NCBI GenBank assembly: GCA_963846915.1
Contig: CAWJXV010000003.1
Span: 18,517-82,516, forward strand
DNA: 64,000 bases
DNA from: PALSA-612 sp963846915
GTDB taxonomy: Bacteria > Actinomycetota > Thermoleophilia > Gaiellales > Gaiellaceae
Reading direction: 5' to 3'
The notes under the pieces: generated by a model
Databases searched by the model: none
What the model saw: the letters and a program-made list of their open reading frames with translations, nothing else
What the model was told of the DNA's origin: nothing
Part shown: positions 56,843 to 64,000 of the stretch, piece by piece
How positions within the stretch are numbered: the stretch's first letter is position 1
Layout of the letters: each line of letters begins with the position of its first letter
Position numbers and translations under genes: made by a program

Positions 56843-58861
56843 ATGTCGCACGACACCGACAAGCTGATCCGTCAGCTCTCGCTGGTCGCCTTCCTGATGG
56901 CCGACCGCCGCCCGTTGACCGCCCGCGACGTCAAGCAGAACGTCGAGGGCTACTCGGAGATGTCGGACGAAGCGTTCGCGCGGCGCTTCTACTCGGACCG
57001 CGCCGAGCTCCTCTCGCTGGGCGTCCCGCTGCAGTCCCAGCGCGACGAGTTCACCGGCGAGGAGCTGTACACGCTGCGCTCGGAGCGCTATTTCCTGCCC
57101 CCCTTGCGACTCACCGACGAAGAGCTGGCCGCGCTGCAGACGTGTCTCTACCTGCTCGAGGGCCAGTTCGCATATGCGGAGCCCTTCCGCCTCGCGCTTC
57201 AGAACCTGACGCTCGGTCGCCCAGGCTTTCGCGAGGCGCCGACCGAGATCGCCGAACGGGTCGAGGTGCGCGATCCCGACTACTCTCCCGAGCTCGCGGG
57301 CCGGCTGAGCAAGATGGAGACGGCGATTTCGAAGCAGCGGACGGTCAAGTTCGAGTACTGGTCGATCGCGCGAGGAGTCCAGCGCGAGCGCACCGTCGAC
57401 CCCTACGCGCTGCTGACGCACGAGGGGAGCTGGTACGTCGTCGGCCGCGAGCACGAGAGCGACGAGATCCGGACGTTCAAGGTGCTGCGGATCCGGCGCG
57501 ACATCAAGTTCGCGACCCGCCGCGAGCGCGACTTCCGGCTGCCGAAGGACTTCGACGCCGCCAAGCATCGGCCGCCGCCGCCCTGGCAGATGGGCGAGAC
57601 GGTCGGCGAGGCGCGGATCGAGCTCTCCGGGGACACTGCCTGGTGGGTCGAGCGCACGTACCGACCTCCGTACGGGCGCATGGAGGAGGACGTCTTCGTC
57701 ACGCCCTACGCCGGACTCTCGCACCTCGCCGCCTGGATCCTGCGGCTCGACGGCCGCGCGGTGCCACTCGAGCCGGACGCGCTGCGCCGCGAGGTCGCCG
57801 GCGGCCTGCGCCGCGTCGCAGCGATCCACACCTCGCCCGCCCCCGTGCCGGCCAAGCCGCGCCCGGTCGTGGCCGAGGAGCTGCCGGAGCGGCCCACCGG
57901 TCCCGTCAACCCGGAGCGCTTCGGGGTGCTCCAGGCGCTGCTCGCGTACCTCCTCGCCGCGTGCGGTGACGAGTCGAGCGCCGTCATCCCCACCCGCGAC
58001 CTCGTCGAGCGTTTCCCGCAGATCCCCGAGGAGGCGGTCGAGGAGCATCTCGCCCTGCTCAACCTCGTCAATTTCGGCGGCGGCTGTTACGCCGTCTACG
58101 CGGAGCTGCGCGGCGCCGAGATCCGCGTCGACAAGGAGCTCTTCGGCGACACGTTCCGCTCGCCGCCGCGACTGACGCCCCTGGAAGCACGTGCGATCCG
58201 GCTCGCGCTCGAGTTCGTCGGGCCGATGATCGCCGCCGAGGCGCACCGGCCGCTCGACCGCGTGCGCAAGAAGCTCGAGGAGACGTTCGGCGAGTTCGAT
58301 CTCCAGCAGACGGCCCCGACGAAGCCGGACAAGGCCGAGGAGCAGCTGATCGCGACGCTGAGCGACGCGATCAAGGCCAGTGAGCTCGTCGAGATCGAGT
58401 ACTGGAAGGTCGGCGAGGACCAGGCGGTGCTGCATCTCGTAGAGCCGCATGTACTCCAGCGCGAGCTTCCCTACTGGTACGTGCACACGTGGGACCGCAC
58501 CCGCGACGGCCAGCGCAGCTTCCGCCTCGACCGGATGCGCGCTGCCCGGCCGACCGGCGAGAACTTCGAGCCGCGCGAGGACTTCGAGCCCGTGCGGCTG
58601 CGGGACGCACGCGTCGCGCGGATCCTCTACTCGAAGGCGGTCGCGCGCTGGGAGGTCGAGCGGGGCGCCCAGGAGCTCGTCGACGGCACGGCGCTGATGG
58701 AGGAGAAGGTCGGCAGCCCCGAGTGGCTCGTCAGCGAGATCCTCCGCTTCCTCGGCGAGGCCGTCGTCGTCGAGCCGGAGGACCTGCGGAAGCTCGTCGC
58801 CTCGCGGGCGAAGGCGCTCCTCAGCTCGCTGGGGTTGGCGCGCTTGCGGGTTCCCGCTTAG
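56843..58861 (+). CDS. pafBC: PafB-PafC fusion, WYL-domain transcription regulator
   Basis: A 672-residue fusion of two winged-helix/WYL proteins. In mycobacteria PafB and PafC form the activator of the RecA-independent DNA damage response. Half 1 is about 1-325 (helix-turn-helix at 10-75, WYL region with VKFEYWS and VDPYALLTHEGSWYVVG). Half 2 is about 345-672 (VIPTRDLVERFPQIPEE, then EIEYWKVGED and YWYVHTWDR). ATG with TAAGCT 9 nt upstream. A single fused gene is known in Arthrobacter. The dispersed repeat begins at its stop codon. Confidence 0.9.
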   Translation: MSHDTDKLIRQLSLVAFLMADRRPLTARDVKQNVEGYSEMSDEAFARRFYSDRAELLSLGVPLQSQRDEFTGEELYTLRSERYFLPPLRLTDEELAALQTCLYLLEGQFAYAEPFRLALQNLTLGRPGFREAPTEIAERVEVRDPDYSPELAGRLSKMETAISKQRTVKFEYWSIARGVQRERTVDPYALLTHEGSWYVVGREHESDEIRTFKVLRIRRDIKFATRRERDFRLPKDFDAAKHRPPPPWQMGETVGEARIELSGDTAWWVERTYRPPYGRMEEDVFVTPYAGLSHLAAWILRLDGRAVPLEPDALRREVAGGLRRVAAIHTSPAPVPAKPRPVVAEELPERPTGPVNPERFGVLQALLAYLLAACGDESSAVIPTRDLVERFPQIPEEAVEEHLALLNLVNFGGGCYAVYAELRGAEIRVDKELFGDTFRSPPRLTPLEARAIRLALEFVGPMIAAEAHRPLDRVRKKLEETFGEFDLQQTAPTKPDKAEEQLIATLSDAIKASELVEIEYWKVGEDQAVLHLVEPHVLQRELPYWYVHTWDRTRDGQRSFRLDRMRAARPTGENFEPREDFEPVRLRDARVARILYSKAVARWEVERGAQELVDGTALMEEKVGSPEWLVSEILRFLGEAVVVEPEDLRKLVASRAKALLSSLGLARLRVPA

Positions 58862-58864
58862 CGC

Positions 58865-58980
58865 GCGCACGGGCGAAACGGCCGGTTTCCCCCGTGAACC
58901 CCCTTCCCCTGCGGATCGCGTTTTCTGCGGCTCGAGCTACGCCCGGGCAAAGCCCGGCCTCCGCGGCACATCGGCGCGCG
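58865..58980 (+). repeat. dispersed intergenic repeat, copy B
   Basis: This copy follows the pafBC stop as copy A (6326-6443) follows nfo. Shared blocks in order are CACGGG/CCCGTGA hairpin arms, CCCCTTCCCCT, CGAGCTACGCCC, a GC stem (CCGGGC-AAA-GCCCGG here) and CTCCGCGGC. Sequence differences in the stems mostly keep pairing. It probably terminates pafBC. Confidence 0.65.
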
Positions 58981-58989
58981 TGGCCCAAG

Positions 58990-59121
58990 CTATTCGAATT
59001 CGGGTTCGGAGAGCTCCACTGTGTCGAGGTCGACGGTGGAAACGAGTCCTTCCGTGAAGAAGTCGTTGAAGGCAGCCAGCTTCTCTGGAATGACGAGACA
59101 GCGGCACCCACGAAAGATCAC
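58990..59121 (-). CDS. 43-residue ORF coupled to queG
   Basis: The GTG at 59121 overlaps the queG stop (GTGA). The product reads like a real protein: FRGCRCLVIPEKLAAFNDFF, then TEGLVSTVDLDTVEL and an acidic end. Hydrophobic and charged residues alternate as in a folded domain, unlike antisense frames here. It may be a small conserved protein or the remains of a longer one. Family not recognised. Confidence 0.55.
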   Translation of the reverse strand: MIFRGCRCLVIPEKLAAFNDFFTEGLVSTVDLDTVELSEPEFE

Positions 59122-60056
59122 GGCGGCGTCTCGGCTTCTGAACCGAGAGCATTTGTGAGCGCGATCCGCGCGTTCCGCTGCAAGAAGCGGCCGTCGTTGC
59201 GCGGCACGTACAGACGGTCGTAGCGGCGCGAGAGCTCAGCGGGGTCGGCCTCCAACCAGTCGACGAGCGAGACGACGGGCTCGGCGCCCTCGCTGAGCGG
59301 CCGGCCGGCGCGGCGCTTCTCGACGCCGCGGTTCCAGGGGCAGACGTCCTGGCAGATGTCGCAGCCGTACACCCGGTCGCCGAGCTCCTCGCGATACCGC
59401 TCGGGAATCTCGTGGCGCGACTGCGTCCAGTAGGAGAGGCAGCGCGTCGAGTCGAGGACCCCCGGCTCGTCGAGCGCGCCCGTCGGGCACGCGTCGATGC
59501 AGAGCCGGCACTCGCCGCAGTCGAGCGCGAGCGGCGCAGACGGATCGATCTCCGCGTCCGTGACGAGCGTGCCGAGCACGACCCACGAGCCGTGGCGCCG
59601 GGTGATGATCAACGTGTTCTTGCCGTAGAAGCCGACGCCGGCCCGCGCCGCAGCCTCACGGTCGACGTGCTGATTCTCGTCGACCAGCACCCGGTAGGAC
59701 CCGCCGAGACGTTCGCCGAGCCGCTCCAGCTTCCCGCGCAGCTCCGAGTACGCGTCGTGCCACGTGTAGCGCGGGAGGCGCCCTTCGCCCGCGCCTGGAT
59801 CCGGCCCCGGCTCCCAGTAGCAGAGCGCGGCCGAGACGACCGACCGGGCACCGGGAACGAGATGCTCCGGGTGGCACGAGACCTCCGGCTGCGCCATGGT
59901 GAAGCGCATGTCCGCGAACAGGCCGCGGGCCTGCCGCTCGCCGATGTGGCGCTCGGTGTCGACGTAGGGTTCCGCGGGCGCGGCGCCGATCGCATCGATG
60001 CCCAGCTCCTCGGCGATCCGCTCGAGCTCGTCTCTGCCGGTCCGGGTGGGGGTCAT
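59118..60056 (-). CDS. queG: epoxyqueuosine reductase
   Basis: A 312-residue cobalamin/Fe-S enzyme that performs the last step of queuosine synthesis in tRNA. DAIGAAPAEPY and RFTMAQPEVSCHPEHLVPGA in the N-terminal domain; two 4Fe-4S clusters in CGECRLCIDACPTGA and CDICQDVCPWN. ATG at 60056 with CACAAT 6 nt upstream and no Shine-Dalgarno. C-terminal HEAT-like part is short compared with E. coli QueG. Confidence 0.94.
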   Translation of the reverse strand: MTPTRTGRDELERIAEELGIDAIGAAPAEPYVDTERHIGERQARGLFADMRFTMAQPEVSCHPEHLVPGARSVVSAALCYWEPGPDPGAGEGRLPRYTWHDAYSELRGKLERLGERLGGSYRVLVDENQHVDREAAARAGVGFYGKNTLIITRRHGSWVVLGTLVTDAEIDPSAPLALDCGECRLCIDACPTGALDEPGVLDSTRCLSYWTQSRHEIPERYREELGDRVYGCDICQDVCPWNRGVEKRRAGRPLSEGAEPVVSLVDWLEADPAELSRRYDRLYVPRNDGRFLQRNARIALTNALGSEAETPP

Positions 60057-60131
60057 GCGAGGATTGTGCCCGTGCCTCGCCGGAGACCGGTCGCGATTCC
60101 CCCCCAGGACCCCGCCTCCGACCCGCCCCGG

Positions 60132-60584
60132 ATGCACGTCCTCTTCGACCTGATGGCGGCGCTCAACGTCTCGGGCACCTACGTCGAGGACTTCCTCGGC
60201 GACCCGAAGCTCGCCGACAGCTACGGGCTCGTCAGCCTGATCGGCGCCGCCAGGTCGATCACGCCGACGGACGTCGCCGCGCGCCTTGGCACGGCTGTGA
60301 CAACCGCGTCCGACCGGATCCGCCGACTCGAGGAGCGAGGCCTCGCGGAACGTCGGCCGAACCCCGCCGACGGACGCTCACACCTCGTCTCACTGACCGC
60401 CGAGGGCCAGAAGGCGTTCGAGAGCAGCTGGCCGGCATGGCGGCAGGCGATCGTCACGCTCGAGGACGAGCTCTCGCTGCCCTCGACGCAGATTGCGGAG
60501 GCGATTCGGGAGCTCGACCGCGCCATGCGCGCCGTCATCGCCCGCCGGGCCGCGGCCCTCGACGAAAGTAGTCCGAAGCTGTAG
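60132..60584 (+). CDS. MarR-family transcriptional regulator
   Basis: A 150-residue winged-helix regulator. Helix-turn-helix and wing region: ITPTDVAARLGTAVTTASD, RRLEERGLAERRPNPADGRSH (blocks LEERGL and DGRSHLVSLT). A GTG at 60072 would extend it to 170 residues. The 3' end of the gene lies over a TCCGA inverted repeat that is probably its own operator controlling the downstream beta-propeller gene. Confidence 0.88.
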   Translation: MHVLFDLMAALNVSGTYVEDFLGDPKLADSYGLVSLIGAARSITPTDVAARLGTAVTTASDRIRRLEERGLAERRPNPADGRSHLVSLTAEGQKAFESSWPAWRQAIVTLEDELSLPSTQIAEAIRELDRAMRAVIARRAAALDESSPKL

Positions 60585-60605
60585 TATTTAGTCCGACTTC
60601 GGACT
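60559..60605 (+). promoter_or_regulatory. promoter and MarR-type operator
   Basis: TCGACG (60559-60564), a 17-nt spacer and TAGTAT (60582-60587) read toward the beta-propeller gene. The palindrome AGTCCGA-CT-TCGGACT (60590-60605) lies just downstream, and a third AGTCCGA (60570-60576) sits between the -35 and -10, 20 bp away. This is the usual layout of a MarR repressor site. Confidence 0.65.
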
Positions 60606-60627
60606 TCCTACACATCGAGGTGACACG

Positions 60628-61554
60628 ATGCGCCTGACGGTTGCCCTGCTCGCCGCTCTCCTCGCTTTCATGACTGCCGCGGCTCTCGCGGCCACCCGCG
60701 GCGCACCACGTGTCGTCGCGAAGATCGCCACCGGACAAGCCCCGTGCTCGGAGGCAGGCGGCTACGGCGCGGTCTGGGTCGGCAACTACGGCTCGAGCGA
60801 CGTCGCCCGGATCGACCCGAAGACGAACAGGGTCACGAAGCGGATCCCCGTCGGGACGAGCCCGTGCGGCATCGGGATCGGCGCGGGCGCGGTCTGGGTC
60901 GACGGCTGGGGAACGGGCTACGTCGAGCGCATCGACCCGCGCAAGCTGAAGGTGACGAAGCGCGTGCGCGTGGCCGCCGGGAACACGCTCTGGGACGTCA
61001 CCTTCGGCGGCGGGGCCGTCTGGGGGACCGACTACACGGGCGGCGTCGTGATCCGGGTCGATCCGCGCACGATGCGGGTCGTCAAGCGGATCAAGGTCGA
61101 CGGCCGGCCGTCGAACCTGCGCTTCGGCGCCGGCTCACTCTGGGTCGGATCCCAGAGCGGCACGTCGATCTTCCGGATCGACCCGGCCACGAACGCGGTC
61201 ACGACGATCGACGTCGGCCACCCGAGCCCCGACTCCCCGGCGGTCTCGAGCACCGCCGTCTGGGTCTCGAACCGACTCGACAACTCGGTGTCGCGGATCG
61301 ACCCGGCGACGAACACCGTCGTCGCCACCGTCCCCGTCGGCCAGCACCCGTCCAATCCGGCCATCGCGCCGAACGGGCTCGTCTTCGTCCCGCTGAAGGG
61401 CGAGAACAGGGTCGCCTGGATCGACCCGAAGACGAACACGGTCGGCGGCAAGCTCCCCGCCGGCCCCGGCCCCTTCCCGGCCGCCGCAGCCTTCGGCGAC
61501 ATCTGGATCCCGGACAACCTCGGGACGCAGGTCTTTCGCATCCGCCCCTCCTAG
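60628..61554 (+). CDS. secreted YncE/YVTN-type beta-propeller protein
   Basis: A 308-residue exported protein with a signal peptide (1-22, AAALAATRG) and about seven repeats of 40-45 residues of the type GAVWVGNxxSxDVARIDPKTNRV. These form a beta-propeller. Ribosome binding site GAGGTG is present, so this gene has a leader of about 30 nt. Probably controlled by the MarR protein upstream. The ligand is unknown. Confidence 0.88.
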   Translation: MRLTVALLAALLAFMTAAALAATRGAPRVVAKIATGQAPCSEAGGYGAVWVGNYGSSDVARIDPKTNRVTKRIPVGTSPCGIGIGAGAVWVDGWGTGYVERIDPRKLKVTKRVRVAAGNTLWDVTFGGGAVWGTDYTGGVVIRVDPRTMRVVKRIKVDGRPSNLRFGAGSLWVGSQSGTSIFRIDPATNAVTTIDVGHPSPDSPAVSSTAVWVSNRLDNSVSRIDPATNTVVATVPVGQHPSNPAIAPNGLVFVPLKGENRVAWIDPKTNTVGGKLPAGPGPFPAAAAFGDIWIPDNLGTQVFRIRPS

Positions 61555-61649
61555 CCCCTCCGGCCGAGGCCCGCCCGTGTCCGACTCCGCGCGGGCGGGC
61601 CTGGACGGCCACTTCGAGACGCGGGCAGAGCGCTGTACGATCGCGGCTC

Positions 61650-62639
61650 GTGAAGGCGATCCGGATCCACGAGGACGGCGGGCCCGAGGTGCTGCGCTAC
61701 GAGGACGCGCCCGATCCCGAGCCCGGCGCCGACGAGGTGCTGATCCGGCTCGCGGCCGCGTCGCTCAACCATCTCGACGTCTGGGTGCGCAAGGGCCTTC
61801 CGTCCGTGCCGAAGCCGCGGATCCTGGGCGCCGACGGCGCCGGCGTCGTGGAGGCCCTTGGACCGGATGCGTCGGGCCCGAAGCCCGGGCAGCGGGTCGT
61901 GATCAACCCAGGCGTGATCTCGAACGGCCGCATGCACGTCATCGGCGAGGCGATGGACGGCACGCACGCGGAGCTGGCCGCGATCCCGGCGCGGAACGTG
62001 TACCCGATCCCGGACGAGCTCTCGTTCGAGGAGGCGGCCGCGTTCCCGCTCGTCTTCGAGACGGCGTACCGGATGCTCGTCACGCGGGCGCGCCTGCAGG
62101 AGAGCGAGACGGTCTTCGTCTGGGGCATCGGCGGCGGCGTCGCCACCGCCGCGCTCGCAATCGCGAAATCGCTCGGGGCGCGCGTGATCGTCACGTCCTC
62201 GAGCCCGGAGAAGCTGGCGCGGGCCGCAGAGCTCGGCGCCGACGCGACGATCGACCACGCGAGCGAGGACGTGCGGGCACGCGTCAAGGAGCTCACGGAA
62301 GGCCGAGGCGCCGACATCGTCATCGAGACGGTCGGAGACGCGACCTGGAAGACGTCTCTCGAGGTCGCGGCGCAGCGGGGACGGATCGTGGTCTGCGGGG
62401 CGACGACCGGGCCCAATCCTCCGGCGGGCCTCCACCGGATGTGGTGGAAGGAGCTGGACGTCTACGGCTCGACGATGGGCTCGGCCGGGGACTTCGAAGC
62501 CTGCCTCGACCTCGTCACGAGTGGCGCCGTGAGGCCCGTGATCGACCAGGTGCTGCCGCTCGCCGAGGCCCGCACCGCGCACGAGCGGCTCGAGGCCGGC
62601 GCTCAACTCGGGAAGCTCGTGCTGCGCATTCCTGGCTGA
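61650..62639 (+). CDS. zinc-type alcohol dehydrogenase-like quinone oxidoreductase
   Basis: A 329-residue MDR-superfamily NAD(P)H enzyme. ASLNHLDVWVRKGLP, LGADGAGVVEALG, the nucleotide loop VWGIGGGVATAALAIAK near 165-181 and IVIETVGDATW are typical. Catalytic zinc ligands of true alcohol dehydrogenases are largely absent, so quinone or enoyl reduction is likelier. GTG start with TACGAT 8 nt upstream. Convergent with the beta-helix pseudogene, overlapping it by about 125 nt. Confidence 0.88.
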   Translation: MKAIRIHEDGGPEVLRYEDAPDPEPGADEVLIRLAAASLNHLDVWVRKGLPSVPKPRILGADGAGVVEALGPDASGPKPGQRVVINPGVISNGRMHVIGEAMDGTHAELAAIPARNVYPIPDELSFEEAAAFPLVFETAYRMLVTRARLQESETVFVWGIGGGVATAALAIAKSLGARVIVTSSSPEKLARAAELGADATIDHASEDVRARVKELTEGRGADIVIETVGDATWKTSLEVAAQRGRIVVCGATTGPNPPAGLHRMWWKELDVYGSTMGSAGDFEACLDLVTSGAVRPVIDQVLPLAEARTAHERLEAGAQLGKLVLRIPG

Positions 62640-63712
62640 GCGCCGACCGGACGAAGCCGCTACGCAACCGCCGTCCGCCGCCGTGGCAGAGCGAGCTCGG
62701 CACGCTCGTCTTGCAGTTGTTGTTCGCAAAGGTGTTGACACCGAAGCCGTCCCAGAACAGGTCGGGCGAGTTGTTCAGTGCGGTGTTGCCCGAGATCGTG
62801 TTGTGGTTTGCTGGCGTCCCGAGTCCGCCGGACACGACGACGATGCCGCCGTTGAACACCGAGAAGCCCGACGGCACGTTGAACTGGACGTTGTTGCCGT
62901 GAACGGCCGAGTGGTCGGCGCCGGCTAGCACGATCCCGGCGCCCGAGACCGGCCCCGCATCGTCCGTGAAGCAGAAGGACGAGTTCGCGAACACCGTGTT
63001 GTTCTGGATCGTCACGGCGCTTGCAGGGCCCGGAGCGTCGGCGACCGCGAGGACTCCGGCGCAGTTGTGGTTGACGTTGTTGTGATTGATGAAGCCGCCG
63101 CCCGAGTTCCGGTACAGGATCCCGAACGCGTTGCGCATCGTTGCGTTGTCGTGCACCGATGCGCTCGAGTCGGGCGAATCGCCGATGTAGATGCCGGCTT
63201 CACCGCTCCCTTCGGTGACGTTGTTCGCGATCGTCGTGGCCGAGGACGAGAACGCCGTGATCCCGTACTCGCCGTTTCCTGTGGTGTGGTTGTTCGTGAA
63301 GGTCGAGTTGAGGGCGGCGAAGCGCGACTATTCCGAAGTCGTCGAAGCCCGTGATCAGGAACCCGGTCACGGTCACCCCGTGGACGTAGCTGAAGATCTG
63401 ACCGGTGTTAAAGTCGAGGTTCCCCGCCACGCAGACGCCGGCCGAGCCGCACGGCGACGAGGAGAACGGCGGCGGCGAGATCGTCGCCATCGACCCCTGG
63501 AGCTTGATCCGGTCCTTCTGGATCAGTACCTCTTCGTGGTAGTTCCCGGGCCGGACGAGGACCGTGTCGCCCGGATTCGCCGCATCGACGGCCGCCTGGA
63601 TCGACTGTCCAGGGTTGACGATGATCGTGGCCGCCTGCGCCGAGCCTGCCGTCGCCGCGATCGCCCCTGCGGCGGCACACAGGGCCACTACGAACAGACG
63701 TACCTTTCTCAT
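62515..63712 (-). pseudogene. secreted beta-helix protein, frameshifted
   Basis: ATG at 63712 (GGGAGGG upstream) starts a signal peptide (GAIAATAGSAQA) and a NosD-like domain (IQAAVDAANPGDTVLVRPGN, then VTVTGFLITGFDDFGIV). Near 63323 one extra base shifts the frame; the second frame continues with ALNSTFTNNHTTGN, YRNSGGGFINHNNVNHN and SGNTALNNSPDLFWDG. Removing one G restores VAFAALNSTF. The last 40 residues overlap the convergent oxidoreductase gene and look like shadow, so the true stop is uncertain. It could also be a sequencing error. Confidence 0.8.
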
Positions 63713-63741
63713 TGCACCCTCCCTGAGGTGGAGACATGAGG

Positions 63742-63747
63742 AGAATA
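63742..63747 (-). promoter_or_regulatory. -10 element TATTCT before the beta-helix pseudogene
   Basis: TATTCT on the minus strand lies 29 nt before the ATG, with room for the clear GGGAGGG ribosome binding site. The rest of the region to 64000 shows no supported gene. Confidence 0.35.
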
Positions 63748-63976
63748 CGACCGTCGCGCCGGCAACGCGAGCCCGCCGTTCGGGGGACACGAACCTCGGG
63801 GCGAAGGATTGCCGCAGGAGCGCCCGTGTCTCCTGCTTTCCGCGAGCACGGATCTCCTTGCCCTCGGATCGGCCATACGACTTCTGTTCCCGGTCTAGGC
63901 CGGACCGCGGGGCGCTACTCGAAATGCAGTGCCACCTGGGGCGGGCTCGAGCGCTGGGCCGAAAGCGCCGCGACCA

Positions 63977-63994
63977 ACCAGCTTTTCGGCTGGT
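63977..63994. terminator. short hairpin at window edge
   Basis: ACCAGC and GCTGGT form a 6-bp stem with a TTTTCG loop at the end of the window. It may terminate a gene beyond the edge; nothing more can be said. Confidence 0.3.
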
Positions 63995-64000
63995 CTCTAC

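Overview
The window is a high-GC, gene-dense bacterial chromosome segment with no rRNA, no intact tRNA, no CRISPR array and no transposase that I can see. Gene content points to an actinobacterium. MurE carries the DNPR motif of meso-diaminopimelate ligases, the pafB and pafC halves are fused, a decaprenyl-phosphate phosphoribosyltransferase-like UbiA protein is present, and starts are often GTG or TTG. A deep-branching class such as Thermoleophilia (Gaiellales/Solirubrobacterales) is my best guess, but that is inference.

Layout. 1-5 kb: an epoxide-hydrolase-like enzyme, then two tandem paralogous secreted beta-helix proteins with duplicated leaders. 5-12.8 kb: endonuclease IV, a Ca2+/H+ antiporter, a serine hydrolase with threonine aldolase, and a plus-strand run of rlmN, a DUF1684-type gene, a zinc peptidase and a GGCT-fold gene. 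12.8-18 kb: a minus-strand glycine cleavage operon (gcvT-gcvH-gcvPA-gcvPB) ending in proline dehydrogenase. 18-33.2 kb: the division/cell-wall (dcw) cluster in the order mraZ-rsmH-ftsL-ftsI-murE-murF-mraY-murD-ftsW-murG-murC-murB-ftsQ-ftsZ, without ftsA. 33.3-40.2 kb: a monooxygenase-like gene, a PfkB kinase, an ECF sigma/ogt pair, a flavoprotein, a holin-like membrane protein, a GNAT pseudogene, a response regulator with a degenerate receiver, and a UbiB-type kinase. 40.2-47 kb: a fused SecDF, YajC, Tgt, two small unknowns and QueA. 47-56 kb: UbiA-type transferase, a two-component system, a DUF4015 hydrolase, an enolase-superfamily enzyme, a cation exchanger, a 3-hydroxyacyl-CoA dehydrogenase and two zinc-ribbon proteins. 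56-64 kb: fused PafBC, QueG, a MarR regulator with its probable operator, a beta-propeller protein, a quinone oxidoreductase and a frameshifted beta-helix gene.

How it works together. The dcw operon supplies peptidoglycan precursors and division proteins, with three TGGGN MraZ boxes at its head and a separate promoter before ftsZ. tgt, queA and queG form the late queuosine pathway although they are not adjacent. The gcv operon and proline dehydrogenase feed one-carbon and proline metabolism.

The main non-textbook signals are these. Many first genes of transcription units have a -10-like hexamer 6-9 nt before the start codon and no Shine-Dalgarno, which suggests widespread leaderless mRNAs. 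Short ORFs bridge gaps in the dcw operon with start/stop overlaps on both sides. A 43-codon ORF is coupled to queG. A roughly 115-bp repeat follows two unrelated genes, and there are two structured intergenic regions that may be RNAs.
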